Of a stretch of 64,000 bases of DNA, positions 41,793 to 56,801 are shown in pieces. How positions within the stretch are numbered: the first letter of the stretch is position 1; each line of letters opens with the position of its first letter. The notes beneath the pieces were generated by a model. It was not told the DNA's origin and did not search any database. It saw only the letters and a list, made by a program, of their open reading frames with translations. Source of the stretch: Lepas anatifera (lineage: Eukaryota > Arthropoda > Thecostraca > Lepadidae); contig JAOTON010002098.1 of NCBI GenBank assembly GCA_034440635.1, positions 496,001 to 560,000 of the forward strand, written 5' to 3'. The position numbers were made by a program, and so were the translations under genes.

Positions 41793-44700
41793 TTAACCCT
41801 GCCTTGTGTTGAAAAATGGCTGACCGCTTTGAAGATACATTTGAAGAGTTTATCTGTGCATATGATTTCTAGGCTTACGTCCTTGAAAGTTGTTTTGTAT
41901 TTTGTACCGAGAATAGTGAAAACATTTTGGTCATCTTGCTGTTAAAGCAATTATCTTAAAATTTGTATGTGAGCACTTTTTGACACTGTTTCGTAGAAAA
42001 TTCACTATTTATTGGTGAAAATAATTGTTATCATATTGCCCTTCATTGCTGCGTCCACGCCGGTGAACCCAACCCTCCGACACCCTATACACCTGGATAA
42101 TACGCTTATTTAAGTTGAACTAAGTGTCCGGTATTTATACATTGAAACTCTAATTTTCATTAAATGATTTTTTGGGCAAAGAATGCATCCGGTACCCTTC
42201 AACATGGATTTTGTATGGTGGTTACGGCGTGGACTTACCAAATGCCGTCTTTACATCTGTAAATAAAGCGGCATTTTGGTTTTGAAGGCTGTTTTTTCAT
42301 TGACAAACATTGTTGTCTTCCTTTGTGTTTTATTGTTAATTTTTAGTTATAGGATTTGAATTAATTTAGGCAAGTTTTGAAATGCAAATTATGTTGCTCT
42401 GCGACCGGCACTGATGATAATTTAATTGGTTGCTTCGACGCTTCCAACCCGCCGCGCCTGGCTGATTGTACAAGAACACACAAAAGAGGCTGGCTGTCTA
42501 TTGATATTGATGAAAGACTATTATTGAGGTGTATTATGTAGGGGATTGACGATAAAACTTGAAGTTAAGTTTATTGCCGATATTTTGTTTGTTGTTGTGC
42601 AACCTCTCTGCCGTGTGATGGTGCGTATGCCTAATCTACGGTTGGGGAATATAGTGTTATAATTTTGGTTGTATTAAAACCTTTACCTCCACCCCTTGTT
42701 GTTTCTTTTTGTAGCTGTGGAGGGCCGTTGGCCGTTGTGGTCCGGTTGTTGGCCGTTTTAACAATTACTGTGCCGTTTAGAAAAGCTGTTGGATAAAATA
42801 ATTAGAATCGGCCTGATTATTTAATTAACCCTTAGTTTGTTAAGTACATCTAGGGATGAGCTGACGTCTGCTGCTTCAGTTAATGTTTTTGCTTTAATTT
42901 GTTCCATCTGCCTAGAAAATCCAATATAGTGGCATATATATGTGGTTGTTTCTTCATTCTTTTGATCTATAATCGCCTTTTCTGGCCAGTGGTGTGACTT
43001 CCGCAATAATTTGCCTCTTGGCCCCAGAACTTAAACACAGCGAACTCAGATCGCACCACACTAACGTAAACGTTTCACGATGTTAGTTACGAATGAGGCA
43101 AAGGCAGAGCATAAATCGATCACTTGTCCTTGTTTCTTTCCTTCGCTAAGTATTTCGCATGTTGATACAGATTTTACCCTTGACTTGACGGCTCACTTGT
43201 CACACTGACGTCATTAATACCACCCTGCGGCTCCTCCCCTCCATTAACCTCAGACGGCCCACCATTCTGAAGCCTGTAAAGACCAGGTCTACTCGCACGC
43301 CTTCTGCTCATCAATCAGTTTGAGTTATGACTATGATCGTGGTGTAATTGGGGGAAGACAACATCTCTCACTTGCGAGAATGTACGAGTGGCAATACGAG
43401 ACAAAGCGTTGCGCAGTTTCAAGCTTCAGCTGAGGTAGTGCTATATGTGCAGGGTTCTTAGGGATTTTCAGCATTCTGAATTTCGAAAAAATGGCATTTC
43501 AGCTATTTTGCGCCAAACTAAAGGTGCTGCTGGGGTCACATTGAGCCTAAACGTGTTTCAGTGATAGGTTATGGATCTTAAACCAGAGTAAGCATGCAAT
43601 TTCCGAGCACATAGAAAGTTTTTATGTTCACTGTTGATGGTCGGGCAGGTGTGTGGTGTTCTATACAAACTAAAACAAGTAGTAACGCGTAGTTCATAGG
43701 TTTACAAAAAACAGGCAAACATTTACTGGAAGAAATACCAAACAACTTGTGAACACTTAATTTTCTTGTACTTCCTTTATTTTTCGTTCTGCATGTAAAA
43801 ACAACTTTGTTGTATTTGTATTTGTTACAAACACTTCCACGCTTGCGGTGGTTTTTCAAGCGTCGTTGTATGGACAATGGACATACATGGTTATATTAAA
43901 AGCCAACTTCTCAAACTAAGAATAACCCACGCCTCCTCCCGGCTATTAATAGGGTAGCTTCACTAGTTAAGCTGCCAGTTTCAACTTTCCAGTCAATCGC
44001 GCATTAGCCATTAGCTCATTAGCTCCGACATTGAAGGCCAGACTTCAGCGTGCCAGCTCCAATGTCACGACGGTACCCGCCGATTGGGCGGTCACGATAT
44101 TTTGCCTCTGTCACGGGCCGCCGACTTCAAAGAATTCCGACCAGACTAAAAATCACCGCTGGACATGCGGTATTTCCAGCGGTGTGAGCGTTTCGGCTAG
44201 CCTCCCCAAACAACAGTCGTGAATGACGAATCGGTGGTTTGGTAGTTAAATGTCGTAGAGCTGATCATGAGACAGCATTTCAGAACGCATCCTGTTACCT
44301 CCCATCTCAGTCTGTTCCGGCCCATTATCTGCCGGAATAAATATCCACAAAAAATGGTCCGTATCGCTCCGTTCCGATCTTTCCAGCCACATTTCCATAT
44401 GGAAACGTCCCTCTCCGCCTCATATCAGATCAAAGCTTGAAATTTCGTCCAGTTTCATTCCCCAACTCCCGTCTGTTTTCTCCCGTCATTCAGGTCTCTA
44501 GACTATGCGCCGTTCTCGATTTTGGAGTGGACCGCCTTGGTGTCGCGCCATTTCCAGCCTGATCCGTGAGTCACGAAACGGATGGAAGACCGCATCCGCT
44601 CAGGGCAAATGCAACTCACGAAGTCCATCATCCATGGGTTAGACGCATCCTGAAGATTTCCAATCAAATGGTTGACTTTGTAAGTGACTCGTGTTACGTA

Positions 44701-45315
44701 GTAATATTCCCACCCTCCCCCTTTGGGCACTGCATAGCCTCAGCAGCCTCCGTGGCCTAAAACTCAAATCATCAGCAGCAACATGCCTTCTGCTAGTCCT
44801 TTAAGCAGTGGATATTTATAGAGGCACACCACTCCCTTATATAAGCGCCTTAAATTATGCTAGACAATCGGAAATTCCACGGCAAGAAACTTGTACTAGG
44901 ATGTTTTACCACAATAGCCGCACAAAGATCCGCAATCCAAAACGAGCTGGACTGTATCGGTAGCCCATCTCAGGAGCGCAGCTTGGGAATGATTCATAAG
45001 AACTCCATCAGAGCCTGCCTGAACAGTTCAAGATATTCATCTCAATGTCCATCTTATGACCCAGAAATGCCCTCTAAACTGAAGGTCTGATAGGCACTGC
45101 CACCAATATATGAACAGGACACACCAGCCCATCCGTTCCTTGCGCCTATACTAATCTTCATCACGCACGTGCCAAAGGTAATCGATTTGCATACATGTAC
45201 CATGCTTTCTTGAACTCTTTCCATTCTATTCTAAAGTCAAAATTAAGGTGGGGGGTTGATCGTACGCATGCCAGCCATATATTTGTAGTCAAAATTACAA
45301 GCAATTGCGACAAAA
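41793..45315. other. Unassigned intergenic sequence
   Basis: Over 3.5 kb with only short frames. A degenerate CCCGT/CCGTTCC-rich segment lies at 44270-44500. No gene is supported. Confidence 0.4.
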
Positions 45316-45340
45316 TTTCAGCGTACAGCGTTATCGTCAG
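45316..45340 (-). ncRNA. Degenerate hammerhead-like PLE motif (locus 5)
   Basis: On the minus strand: CTGACGA (45340-45334), one T, a four-pair stem with one mismatch AACG/CGCT, loop CTGTA, then GAAA (45319-45316). Downstream, TTTTGTCGCAATTG resembles the CGTCGCATTG that follows the motif in the palindrome at 24251-25120. No TA array flanks it and no GIY-YIG frame is seen upstream. Confidence 0.4.
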
Positions 45341-45770
45341 GTCTGACGATTGTTCTAACAATTCGTAAGGACACTTTTCAAATACACAAGCCGTTCCATT
45401 ATGGCATTACATCCGCTCGTCTAATACGCTCAACACTGTATAGAAAGTACGACTCCCTCCAGGCAACCTAAATACATATGTTTGACGCATGTCACAAGGT
45501 GATAATGGATCGTCAGATCTGGTTTTAACGTTGTACGTTGAAATATTGTTTCATTTATGTGTAATTTGGATAAAAATACATATTTGGCATGAGTAAGATC
45601 AACCTCCTCGACTTAATTTCAATCACAATGACGTTGCCACAAGCGATCTGAACAATAAAAACAATAATTCATGTTTCATTCTACGCATCTATATAGTGAA
45701 ATAAATCTTGTTCAAAAATGTTGGTTTTCCACCGGAGAGAAAATACAACAAAAGCATCCTTTAGCCCTCG
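45341..45770. other. Unassigned sequence
   Basis: Nothing recognised. Confidence 0.35.
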
Positions 45771-46700
45771 CCCACTGGGGCCGTCGATGGCCCCCTCCCC
45801 CTTAGGTTTTTCCGGAGTAACAGAAAAACGGCGTGGCGCAGCGCCGTGGTTGAGGGATCTTTCTCTCACCCCATCATTTTCCCACTATACCTGATTTTTT
45901 TACCCCGGGTCACACAAGGTGAGGTCACCAGGCGAGGTCAACTAAGGTCACCTCACTACAAATTTTTAGCTCTACCATAGCTACATTTCTAAACCGATTG
46001 ATTCGAAACTTCCTACATTTTACGACCACTTCAGCGTCTAAAAAAAATTATATCCTGGATTTTTCGATTTCGTAACATGAGTTCAGGTCATGAGGTGACC
46101 TCTCTCATTAAAACAAAAACATGGGAACAATCTATCTTATGATCTAAAAGTCACAAAAATGATTGATAATGCTCCAGTTGCTCCGAAAAGCGTTCTTGGA
46201 CATCTTTTGACAGATCCCAGGGCCGATATTTGCCCTTTGACCTATTTGAGATAATCACAGGTCACTAGGGGGTCAAAAACAGTATTTTTACGATAAATTT
46301 TGACCTAATCAAGCTAGAGAGCTTAATCAAACGTCATCATGTATGTCTCGTTACTGGCTTTCATTTACTATACGACGAGGTCACTTTCTGACCTTTCGTA
46401 AGCTCAGGTCATATTAGGCCACGAAGGTGACCTCTCGAGGTTAAACCACAGGCGGGAGGTCATTATGTTCCACATAGCGGAAAAACATCTGACATTTTCC
46501 TATCAAATGTACTTTTCTGGATCTCAATAGCATTAATGGCATGAAAGCTAAACCATTGCATATTCTAGCGGAAATAGCCTATCGTGACCTAACTTGACCT
46601 CTGAAGGTCAAACCATGGATCTGAGCGCTTAAACATGTGAAGTAAAATCTTAATAAATTCATGCGGGCTTTCTAATGCAGTTTGGTGGGGCGCGGGTTAA
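45771..46700 (+). mobile_element. AGGTCA-rich TTAA element, copy B
   Basis: Aligns along its length with copy A in the same orientation. The left end is TTAG-CCCTCGCCC (TTAA mutated) and the right end GGGGCGCGGG-TTAA (46697-46700). A GC hairpin (GGCG...GCGC/GCGCCG) lies at about 45829-45850, where A has a degraded version. AGGTCA/TGACCT words are dense throughout. No coding capacity. Confidence 0.7.
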
Positions 46701-47389
46701 ACAATCTCGCTGATTGCAATGTTGCTACTATTTCTGGGTTAATCAACTACCCTGACGACTACGGTAATGGGGCGACACGCATAGGCGCGAGAAAGGCCGC
46801 TCCTCGCTCCCGCCAAAGTGGCCTGCCGAAAGTCCTTGACTGGCGCCGATCAAGGCAAAGCCTTGTGGTGCGTTTGCCAGCAGCGGGAGCCATGACACAA
46901 CAACTTCAAACCCCCGTCGGACGGCCCTGGGGCAGGGGTGGGGCCGGTAGTTGACCCCAACTATCGCAGTGGGGAGCAGGGGCAGCGAGTGCTCTCAGCT
47001 GGGGCCCCATTGATCATCGGCACTTGGAGCGCGCGAAAGACTGGTGTCGGGAGAGATTGAAGAGTGCGGAGATTGTAACAACGGCGTATGAGAGAGGGCG
47101 GAAGCGGCGCTGCATGCGGCGAGATGTCGGGAGCTGCGTTTGAAGGATGAGACCGCGAGATCCGGCGGCGTATCCGCGTTTCAGAAGTGGGTCCCGGCAG
47201 TAGTTTATCACCACCGAAAGCCCCATAGCGGCCAATGACGGAGCATGTGGAAGAGCCCAGACACGATGTCGGAGCTATATTTTCTGTGGTAAAGAATGCG
47301 GGGCATAGACGAATCCATGCTGGAAAAACAAGGCTTAATCTACTCTACCTTAAACATTCAGCACCTCGCTGAAAATTCCTCGCGCCCCC
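46701..47389. other. GC-rich block, possible relic of a non-LTR retrotransposon
   Basis: One frame near 47007-47045 reads IIGTWSARKTG, which recalls the IGTWNVRTL motif at the start of the endonuclease domain of some non-LTR retrotransposons. The frame stops soon after and no other endonuclease motif is found, so this is weak. An open frame of 90 codons precedes it (46682-46954) without a recognised domain. Confidence 0.2.
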
Positions 47390-47880
47390 TGAAACATCGC
47401 CCTCCCCCACTCCAACGATGCGATTGGTGCCCTCTCATGTCACGATGTGGCGCCCTCCAATAGGTTGCGGGCTACCACATGACGCCCCTCTGATCTTGCT
47501 AGCACCCGCTGCGTCCAAATAGCTCCCGGTCTGAAATTCTGGACCCAAGTATGACACCAAGGCTAAAGGTATGCACTGCGCCATACGCGGATCCAGAATT
47601 GCCGATCGGGGGGGCACCTTTCCGGGAGCGCCATCCAGACCAGGGGGCGCCATCCGGGCGCCGGGGGGCGCCACTTTTGACCGGCAAAACCTATCAGATG
47701 GGTGCAAAATCCTATCAGTGGGCGCCGATTTTTGCATCCTGGGGGGATGGGGTGGGAAGCGATATTTCAGGGGGCGCCATCGACCCCTCCCGGGGAGCGC
47801 CGTGACCATTTCAGGGGGCGCCGAGGGGTCAATCGGGGGGGGACGTGCCCCCTTTGGCCCCCTGGATCCGCCTATGCACG
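47390..47880. mobile_element. GGATCC-type MITE, enlarged or nested
   Basis: CATACGCGGATCCAGAATTG at about 47581 and CCCCCTGGATCCGCCTATG at about 47858-47876 form the terminal repeats of a ~300 bp copy. Repeated GGGGGCGCC words fill its interior. The part from 47390 to 47575 has similar GCGCCCTCC words and may be a second, older copy. No coding capacity; the long frames are a composition effect. Confidence 0.55.
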
Positions 47881-50800
47881 ACGCAACAACTCAACTGGAA
47901 GACCTCGTGGTCATCAAACTAGTGTCACCTTCCAGAAGCCGGTGTCTTTCAGTTGGTGGTGTAGTGGCCATCCTGCATGCTGCAGTGGTAGTCCACTACG
48001 CTGTATAAGCCATACTTGTGTTGTAAGTACCGTGTGTGTGTGTTGAAAAGGTGGATATATCCACTCCAGGCTCGCCAGAGTGAATTCTACTTTCCACTTC
48101 TTCCTCGCTCATCGCTCATCCATGTAAAATCTACGAATATATAGAATGGGGATGGAAGGTAAAATTATATACTGTGTGCGATTAGTTTGTTTAAGTTGGC
48201 GTTACTTTCTCTCCAATGAATTTGATGGCTTTCTCATCACTAGTAAACATCTATACAATACCCTCACGCAGCAGTTTGGTAGAAAACAAGACAAAAGGAT
48301 CAACAACTTTAACCCAAAAATACCCACATCTAAAATCCACTTTTCAACCCATCTGCGTCAATTCGCCAGCTGTTCAGAGCTAAAGGTCACGCTTGTAGCA
48401 TCCATCTCTGTCGGTTTGATTGAACTATCTTCCGCCCCGCTCCATCTCAAAGTAATTATCCGAGCAGTGGCCTCATCCCGCTGCACTTCTGTTTGCTGTG
48501 GCAGTCCCAGATGAAATTATCCCGATCCGTCCTGTCTCGAATAAAACCCGGACAATATTGTCCAGCCCCGTCTCATAAACTCAATCCCATTTTCCATCGC
48601 GTTCAGACCTCTATTGGGGGGACCCATTTGAATAGCCAGTGCGTGACGCGACTTGCTGTGCGCCACAAATGAGACCGCGCTCTCCCCGAACAATGACCAT
48701 CGTGGCGACACTCTTCTGTCTCACATCCAATGACGCGCATATAGCCTGGAAACACGAAGCCAGTCTTTTGTTGCCGCCTTTATGTGCACGCAACACCGCG
48801 AGGTAGCGTTGTCTCCACCTCAAAAAATATTGCAACCATGACATATGGTCAACGGAAGACCGACTATTCCGATACTATCATAATTTGAAAACCACCTGAA
48901 GCGGTTCCGAAGCGTACCGCGCCCAGGAAGCCCCGCCCCGCCCAAAGGTCCCGGATGTAGGACATGCTCCGGTGACCTTGACCTTGTCGCGCCTCGGTCG
49001 CCACCCACAATGGCTCTGCATCAGCACAGCCTTGGGGCGGTGACCACTGTCCAGTAATTAGCATCAGGGGCGCGCTCACTGCGGTGGCGGCGAGTACGGC
49101 TGGAGGCAGCCGTTAACGATCTGAAAGGTTGGGAACATATGGCTCTCTGCGGTGACTTACTCAGCCAAAGGCTGCCTGTTATATATGCCAATAACCACAC
49201 ATTGAAGGGAATGTGGCATGTTCATGGGGTTCAAACAGGGATATCATTTTTTTCTAAAGCCTACAAAAACTGTGTTTGTGTTTCAATTTCCTGAGTCCAT
49301 TTCGTACCTATATTCCCAGGTACTTGGGTTATTTCATCAGATTAAATTTTGTGAACAGGAATGTCAAATTCCTTTTGAAATAAAATAGGTCGGCTATTCT
49401 GCTGTTTTGATACTTACTCAGCTTTCGAAAGCCATTCTTCTTGTAACACACCTTATGTTTTCATGTAAGAGCTTTTATGAATTATCAAATAGCTGTTCGG
49501 TGATTACGGATTTCAGAACAAATCTTGGGAGTCTGCGAGTCCCATAATTTCTTATTAAAATATCACTATAAATACCAATATGAACTGAAAATATCGCTAT
49601 GAACTGGCGACAACCAGCACGAATAGTGAACAGTTAACATGGAGCTGACCTGTACGAGCTTACTACCACTGACTCAGTTTTGAAATCCATTGCCGCGATT
49701 TTGCAGGGTTAGCAAATTTGGCAAGACAGTGCTCTATAAAAAAAACAGGAAACCTTCCCAAACCAACGTTCAGAATTTGCTTATAGTTCAGGATTGTCCT
49801 TCTGAAGTGTTTATTTTAGTGCGAAATATGCCCTTGAAGAAACGTTTAATTATTCCGGTAGTTTTGGTCGGGACACTGGCCATTAAGGACCGCTAACAGC
49901 CCTCCAGTTTCCTCTCTTCAAGGCTCTCTCGGCCAGACCTACATCCGAGTGCGTTCCTTGCTCATCAGGGCGCCCTACTTACTTATAAGGACTTACGATG
50001 GTCACAGTGAGGCATTGTGCAAGACTCCTTCCATGAACTCGATTCGGTCAGAAATGACTTGCATGCAATTAGTAAGGAACCTTCGGCAAGCCATAGCAGT
50101 GTAGCCACAATGCACCCAAAGGTGTCCGATCTTTTATACAGCGCCATATGGGGAGGGCTATGAATTCTGTATGACAGTTTGGCATGTATCTTGGTAGCGG
50201 TGGTGAGCGATTGTTCTTGTGCCCAGTGACCTAACTAGGGGGGGCAATAAGGATATGCCTTTTACGATGAGGTTGTTACACATAGGTCAGAAAGAGCCCT
50301 TAGAAGCTAACTCTGGTGATCTTACCATGTCCAAAATTGGGAAAAATGTTAATGCAGATATCACTTCTGGGTTTTTGGCCAAGTTCAAAGCGTGGAATTT
50401 CTGGTTAGACAAATACAAGTGTCAGTTAGGCTACTGCAGCTGAGGTGGACCGGTTTTATGATACGGACTTAATGCCTCATTCAGCTGCTGAGCTCTTGCT
50501 ACCGGGGAGCTGGCGTCATCGAGAGTTAGCTCCAGTGATGTCAGAGCTACACAGAAGAGATGACGCCAGAACCTGGAGCTCCCGGCTGTGTAGCTGTGAC
50601 TGAGTTCCACCCAACAGCTACTAAACACGCGCCCCGCCAGTGTACCTGCGGCGAAGCGCACCGCAAGGGATGCTGATTCCAGTCACAATATATCCCAGCT
50701 TCAAGAAAAGCTTTAACACAATCTCAGCGCCATTTGAAAGCTTCTGGGGACACGAATCGGTATAGTGTCACTGTAAAGCTAAGACTTTTATGTAAGGTCA

Positions 50801-51888
50801 CGCTGTTATGTAGGGTCAATATTCATGACATGGTTTGGTAATATTGGGTCACCTGTTCATCTTGCATAGTCATATGTTTTAACGATAGTCTCCTTATTGC
50901 GAAAAACATAACAAATGTGTCAGAATAAAAGCTCGTCTTTAATTCATGTCTGAGCTAAAGACCAAACAGCACAGCTTGCTTTACTTATGAGACTTGAAAC
51001 AACATCCGAGAGGTCCAAAGTCTAAGGTTACGACTTGATATTTGGGAGGATCCTGCCAAAAAACGATATAAAGATAATTAGGCTAAATATAATAGCCATG
51101 CTTAAGATAATTGAGCTAAAAAGACTCCCAATTATTGTAAAAAAACTTAACTGTATGCAGGCATAGCATGCATTTCATATAACAGGGTAGTAAAACAACT
51201 TGCCGGATCCTAAGCCAAAAATGAAGAAAACTACATTACTAAAGATCAGACCTCATACGTAAAAACTCTGAAAAGTTCAGATTATATATCATTCACTGAT
51301 TCAAACCTGTGGTCCTGTTTCATGAAAATGAGTTATCTAGCTTCAAATCATTTCCAACGATTGCCGGTTGTTAAATATAGTGAAATGGGTTACAAAGAGT
51401 GAGGACTTGGGCTCCCCATGCTGTTGTATTTATGTGTTATTCCATGAAAGCCACCAGGGGGAGGGATATTCATTCCCCTTGTGGGACAGGTGTTCAAAGC
51501 AATTAATGTAAATAGCTCTGCTGAAATATGGGGAGAAAATGTGACATGAATATTTTGCGACTGCATTTTAAAACACCCCAAATAAATTCAAATCACGTGT
51601 TTCGTATGGAATGAAAAATGCATTAATTTCCATACCTTAAACTTCAGGTTTCAGTACAAAATGATAACCTCGCGGCCACTGCACGCCCGCGTGGTCTCAC
51701 CCTGCATATGAATAAACTTCACACATGAGCAGCCCCACCTAAGCCAGCTCGGCCCGATAGTCACGCTAAGGAAAAGCTAGCATCACTGCGAATAAATTTC
51801 GTACTGGAACGAACGTTGCATTCGTGGGTAACGACCCCGATTCAAGTGCGTGAATTAAAGTTTCAAATATACCTGCAACTCCGCACAG
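47881..51888. other. Unassigned intergenic sequence
   Basis: About 4 kb without a supported gene. A CCCGT-rich degenerate segment lies at 48410-48620. A stem pairing CTGGCGTCATC with GATGACGCCAG is at about 50510-50573, within a short plus frame from about 50441 that ends in a stop near 50600 and has no recognised domain. Confidence 0.35.
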
Positions 51889-52054
51889 TGGCGGATCCAG
51901 GGGAACATATTTTGCTTTTCGACTTTGGTTTACGCTCAAAGCCTAACTGTCCAGTTAAAATGTGAGAGAATATTTCACCGCGTAACGTTTCTGTTTTGCT
52001 TTTCGTCTTTGGCTTACCCCCCCTCTTAAACCCACTGGCTAGATCTGCCACTGA
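51889..52054 (+). mobile_element. GGATCC-type MITE
   Basis: Starts CAGTGGCGGATCCAGGGG and ends CTAGATCTGCCACTG, an imperfect terminal inverted repeat with outer CAGTGGC/GCCACTG exact. The interior repeats TTTTGCTTTTCG twice. Homologous to 3208-3356 on the opposite strand. Confidence 0.65.
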
Positions 52055-52165
52055 TTCCACATATAAGGGGTGTTCATTTCCTCGAGACCCCGCATAACCC
52101 TCCGAAGTAAAGAGTTCGAGAAGTTTCAACGCTGAAAATATATAAGGAATATGGTTTAATATATT

Positions 52166-54178
<2,013 letters not shown>

Positions 54179-55787
54179 ACCTACCTAACATATACCCGGG
54201 GGCAAAGTGCCAAAGCTGTCCGGCGTGTTGTAAACGGTTGTTGCACAGAAATGAAATCCCTGAAGATTCAGGATCATGACCTTGGGTGGACAACCGATAC
54301 AGCGCCTACTCGTTTCCGCAGGAGCTGCATTTGTCAAAGGATGCACGCACAAAATCGGCCCTTGCCTCTTGGACTTAAACGGCTTATAATTAAGCTAAAA
54401 AGACCGTTGGTGGCAAAACATAATTTAATTTTCAAGCTCAGAGTACACTGCTTCTACACATGTCAGTTTCTGTATTCTGGTTTGGTCCTATCACGTCATT
54501 TTTGGCACGTGCAGCTCAGGGAAAGAGGTGCGCGTCAACACCTCTTCTGGCCAAAACCTGTATCTCTGTATGGGTTAAACGAACAGCCGTGAGACTTTGC
54601 ATACATGTCGCTTAACATGTTCGGTATAATTGCTCCAAAAATGGTTTAGACACCTAGAAGAGTTATTGAGATATGATGTCATATCTGAGCGCATGCAAAT
54701 GCACTGTTTTCAAGCCAATTGGGGAACTTTGTCCGAGATGTTAGCTTCTTGCTTCAGTGCTGGTAATAACTGATTGGATAAGCAAATAGTTCCAAATGGT
54801 ATCTTCCTGATTGAAATCAACCATTGTTCTCCATATTATATAGGAAATTGCGCAATGGGTGTTCTGCCCAATACTCCTACACGTGCAAAATTGCCTGGAG
54901 GACATCGTTACACCCCTTTCAGTTAAACTCAAGTAGATTAAACTCAGTTCAGTTAACAAACACCAAATTTTGCAGATGTAATGCTGCACATGTTTGATAT
55001 ATTAACACAAAGTTTTGTGAGACTATAATGACTATTGCAAAAATTATGGCCATTCATCAAAACACACGTATATGTGTGGTCCAATGCAAAATGTAGCGCA
55101 CTGTAGTACCCTTATTGGCAGTGATGTTTGGGAATAATTTGGTCCGCCTGTGGTTATTATGTGCCGCATTGCGCTCCCGTCTGAAAACTGAAGAGGTATG
55201 CTGTGCGCCTAAGCATATGTTCCCTGGTATGAACGGTAGCGCAGGGTTCCCCGTGTTTGCCCGGCCTCTTCCATTGTAGCACCAAACCTTAGGAGTTGAG
55301 ATCAGAAGATCGTACCCACATTTGACCTTCATAGCCTACTTCCAAAGATATATTACAAAGATATATTATATATGTTCGTTTAACCCATACAGAGATACAG
55401 GTTTTGAGCCAGAAGGGGTGTTGACGTACACCTCTTTCGCTGAGCTGCACGTGCCAAAAATGACGTGATAGGACCAAACGAGAATACAGAAACTGACATA
55501 TGTAGAAGCATTGTATTTTGAGCTTGAAAATCAAATTATGTTTTTGCCACAAACGGCCTTTTAGCTTAATTATAAGCCGTTTAAGTCCAAGAGGCAGGGG
55601 CCGATTTTGCGCGTGCATCCTTTGACAAATGCACCTCCTGCAGACAACGAGTAGGCGCTGTATCGGTTGTCCACCCAAGGTCATGATCCTGAATATTCAG
55701 GGATTTCATTTCTGTGCAACAACCGTTTACAACACGACGGACAGCTTTTGGCACTTTGCCCCCGGGTAATATGCAAAACCTACCTAA
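54179..55787. mobile_element. Long-TIR element with 10-bp target duplication
   Basis: Arms of about 400 bp (54189-54584 and 55374-55777) are inverted copies with roughly 90 percent identity by eye; about 790 bp lies between them. The outer ends read CATATACCCGGGGGC and its near complement. ACCTACCTAA occurs immediately outside both ends (54179-54188 and 55778-55787) as a direct repeat, which fits a 10 bp target duplication. Long TIRs with 8-11 bp duplications are typical of Mutator-like elements, so a non-autonomous MULE-type element is the best guess. Both arms keep an open frame, in the same register, of about 110 codons (plus 54251-54592; minus 55289-55684), but the peptide matches no family that I know. 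Confidence 0.7.
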
Positions 55788-55957
55788 ATATAGGCCGAAT
55801 TGGAGTAGGGATGGCATTGGCGTACCGTACCCCTACCTATCCGTAAATTTGAAATTTTGATACTAAACCTGTGGTCTAGACTGAATGAAATCGGTTGCCA
55901 CCAGCCAAGATATATGATAAAATGTAATTGTATTAAGATATGAGATTTAAATCCGAG

Positions 55958-56801
55958 CTAAACACGCGCATTGACGGGGCGAGTACCCGCCCTCCCCTCG
56001 GCTTTTCGGAGATATCATAAAAACGGCGGCGCGTAGCGCCGCCGTACTTAGCATACTTTTTTCTCATCCTTTTTACAACATTTTTTTCAAAACTTTAAGG
56101 TTAGGTCATCTCAGATCAGGTCACCAGTACAGGTCAAGTGACCTGACCTAAAAAAGTTTAAGATATCATAAATCGGAACAGGGGGAACTAATCCGATTAA
56201 AACTCATATCACATAATGGGCCCAGCGAGTTCTCTAAAATGTGTTCAGGTATTTTTTACATCGATGACCTAAGGTTAGGTACGAGCCATGACCTTTCTAT
56301 TGGAAATACATGGGAAAAATATTTTTAGCTGAATAACTTAGTAACGGATGGGAATAGAGCGTTTATGTTAACTTTATTAGATTTTCCTTGTCTTTGCGGT
56401 TCTAATGATATCCATTTTGCCTAATTTGACCTTGACCTGAACTCAGGTCAGGTCAAATCCTTGACTTGACCCAGCAAGGTTATATTATATATCATTTGAT
56501 TCAGTTTACTGCGAGGATTCATGTAGTTCAAGTTGTTTTGCTCTATCTTTACTTGTTCAGATGTAATGGCCGAAAACCTGAATTTACATGTTATCCCTAA
56601 GACGACATTTTCTTACCACTAGTGCCCTTAAATGTGACCTGACAAAAAAGTGGTCCAATATTTTCAATGGAAAAGTGGATGGGCTACCTAACACCGTTTA
56701 CCGTTTTTCGCTACCTAACACGGTTCTTGAGATCTTACGGGAGGGGGTGGTGCCCCCGTCAAAGCAAAGGTGGCTCAGACCCCCGTCAATGCGCGTGTTA
56801 A
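55958..56801 (+). mobile_element. AGGTCA-rich TTAA element, copy E
   Basis: Terminal repeats CACGCGCATTGACGGGG and CCCCCGTCAATGCGCGTG, with TTAA at 56798-56801 and a mutated CTAA at the left. A perfect GC palindrome (56023-56045; CGGCGGCGC arm) lies about 65 bp from the left end. AGGTCAAGTGACCT at 56131-56144 is an inverted half-site pair with two-base spacing. Aligns along its length with copy F, about 650 bp downstream in the same orientation. Near the right end a short internal duplication repeats the ACCTAACACGGTT word. Confidence 0.75.

Noticed and set aside
47435..48046. Long overlapping frames of 114-145 codons on both strands
   Set aside because: They read the G/C-run interior of a GGATCC-type MITE and are not conserved in one frame.
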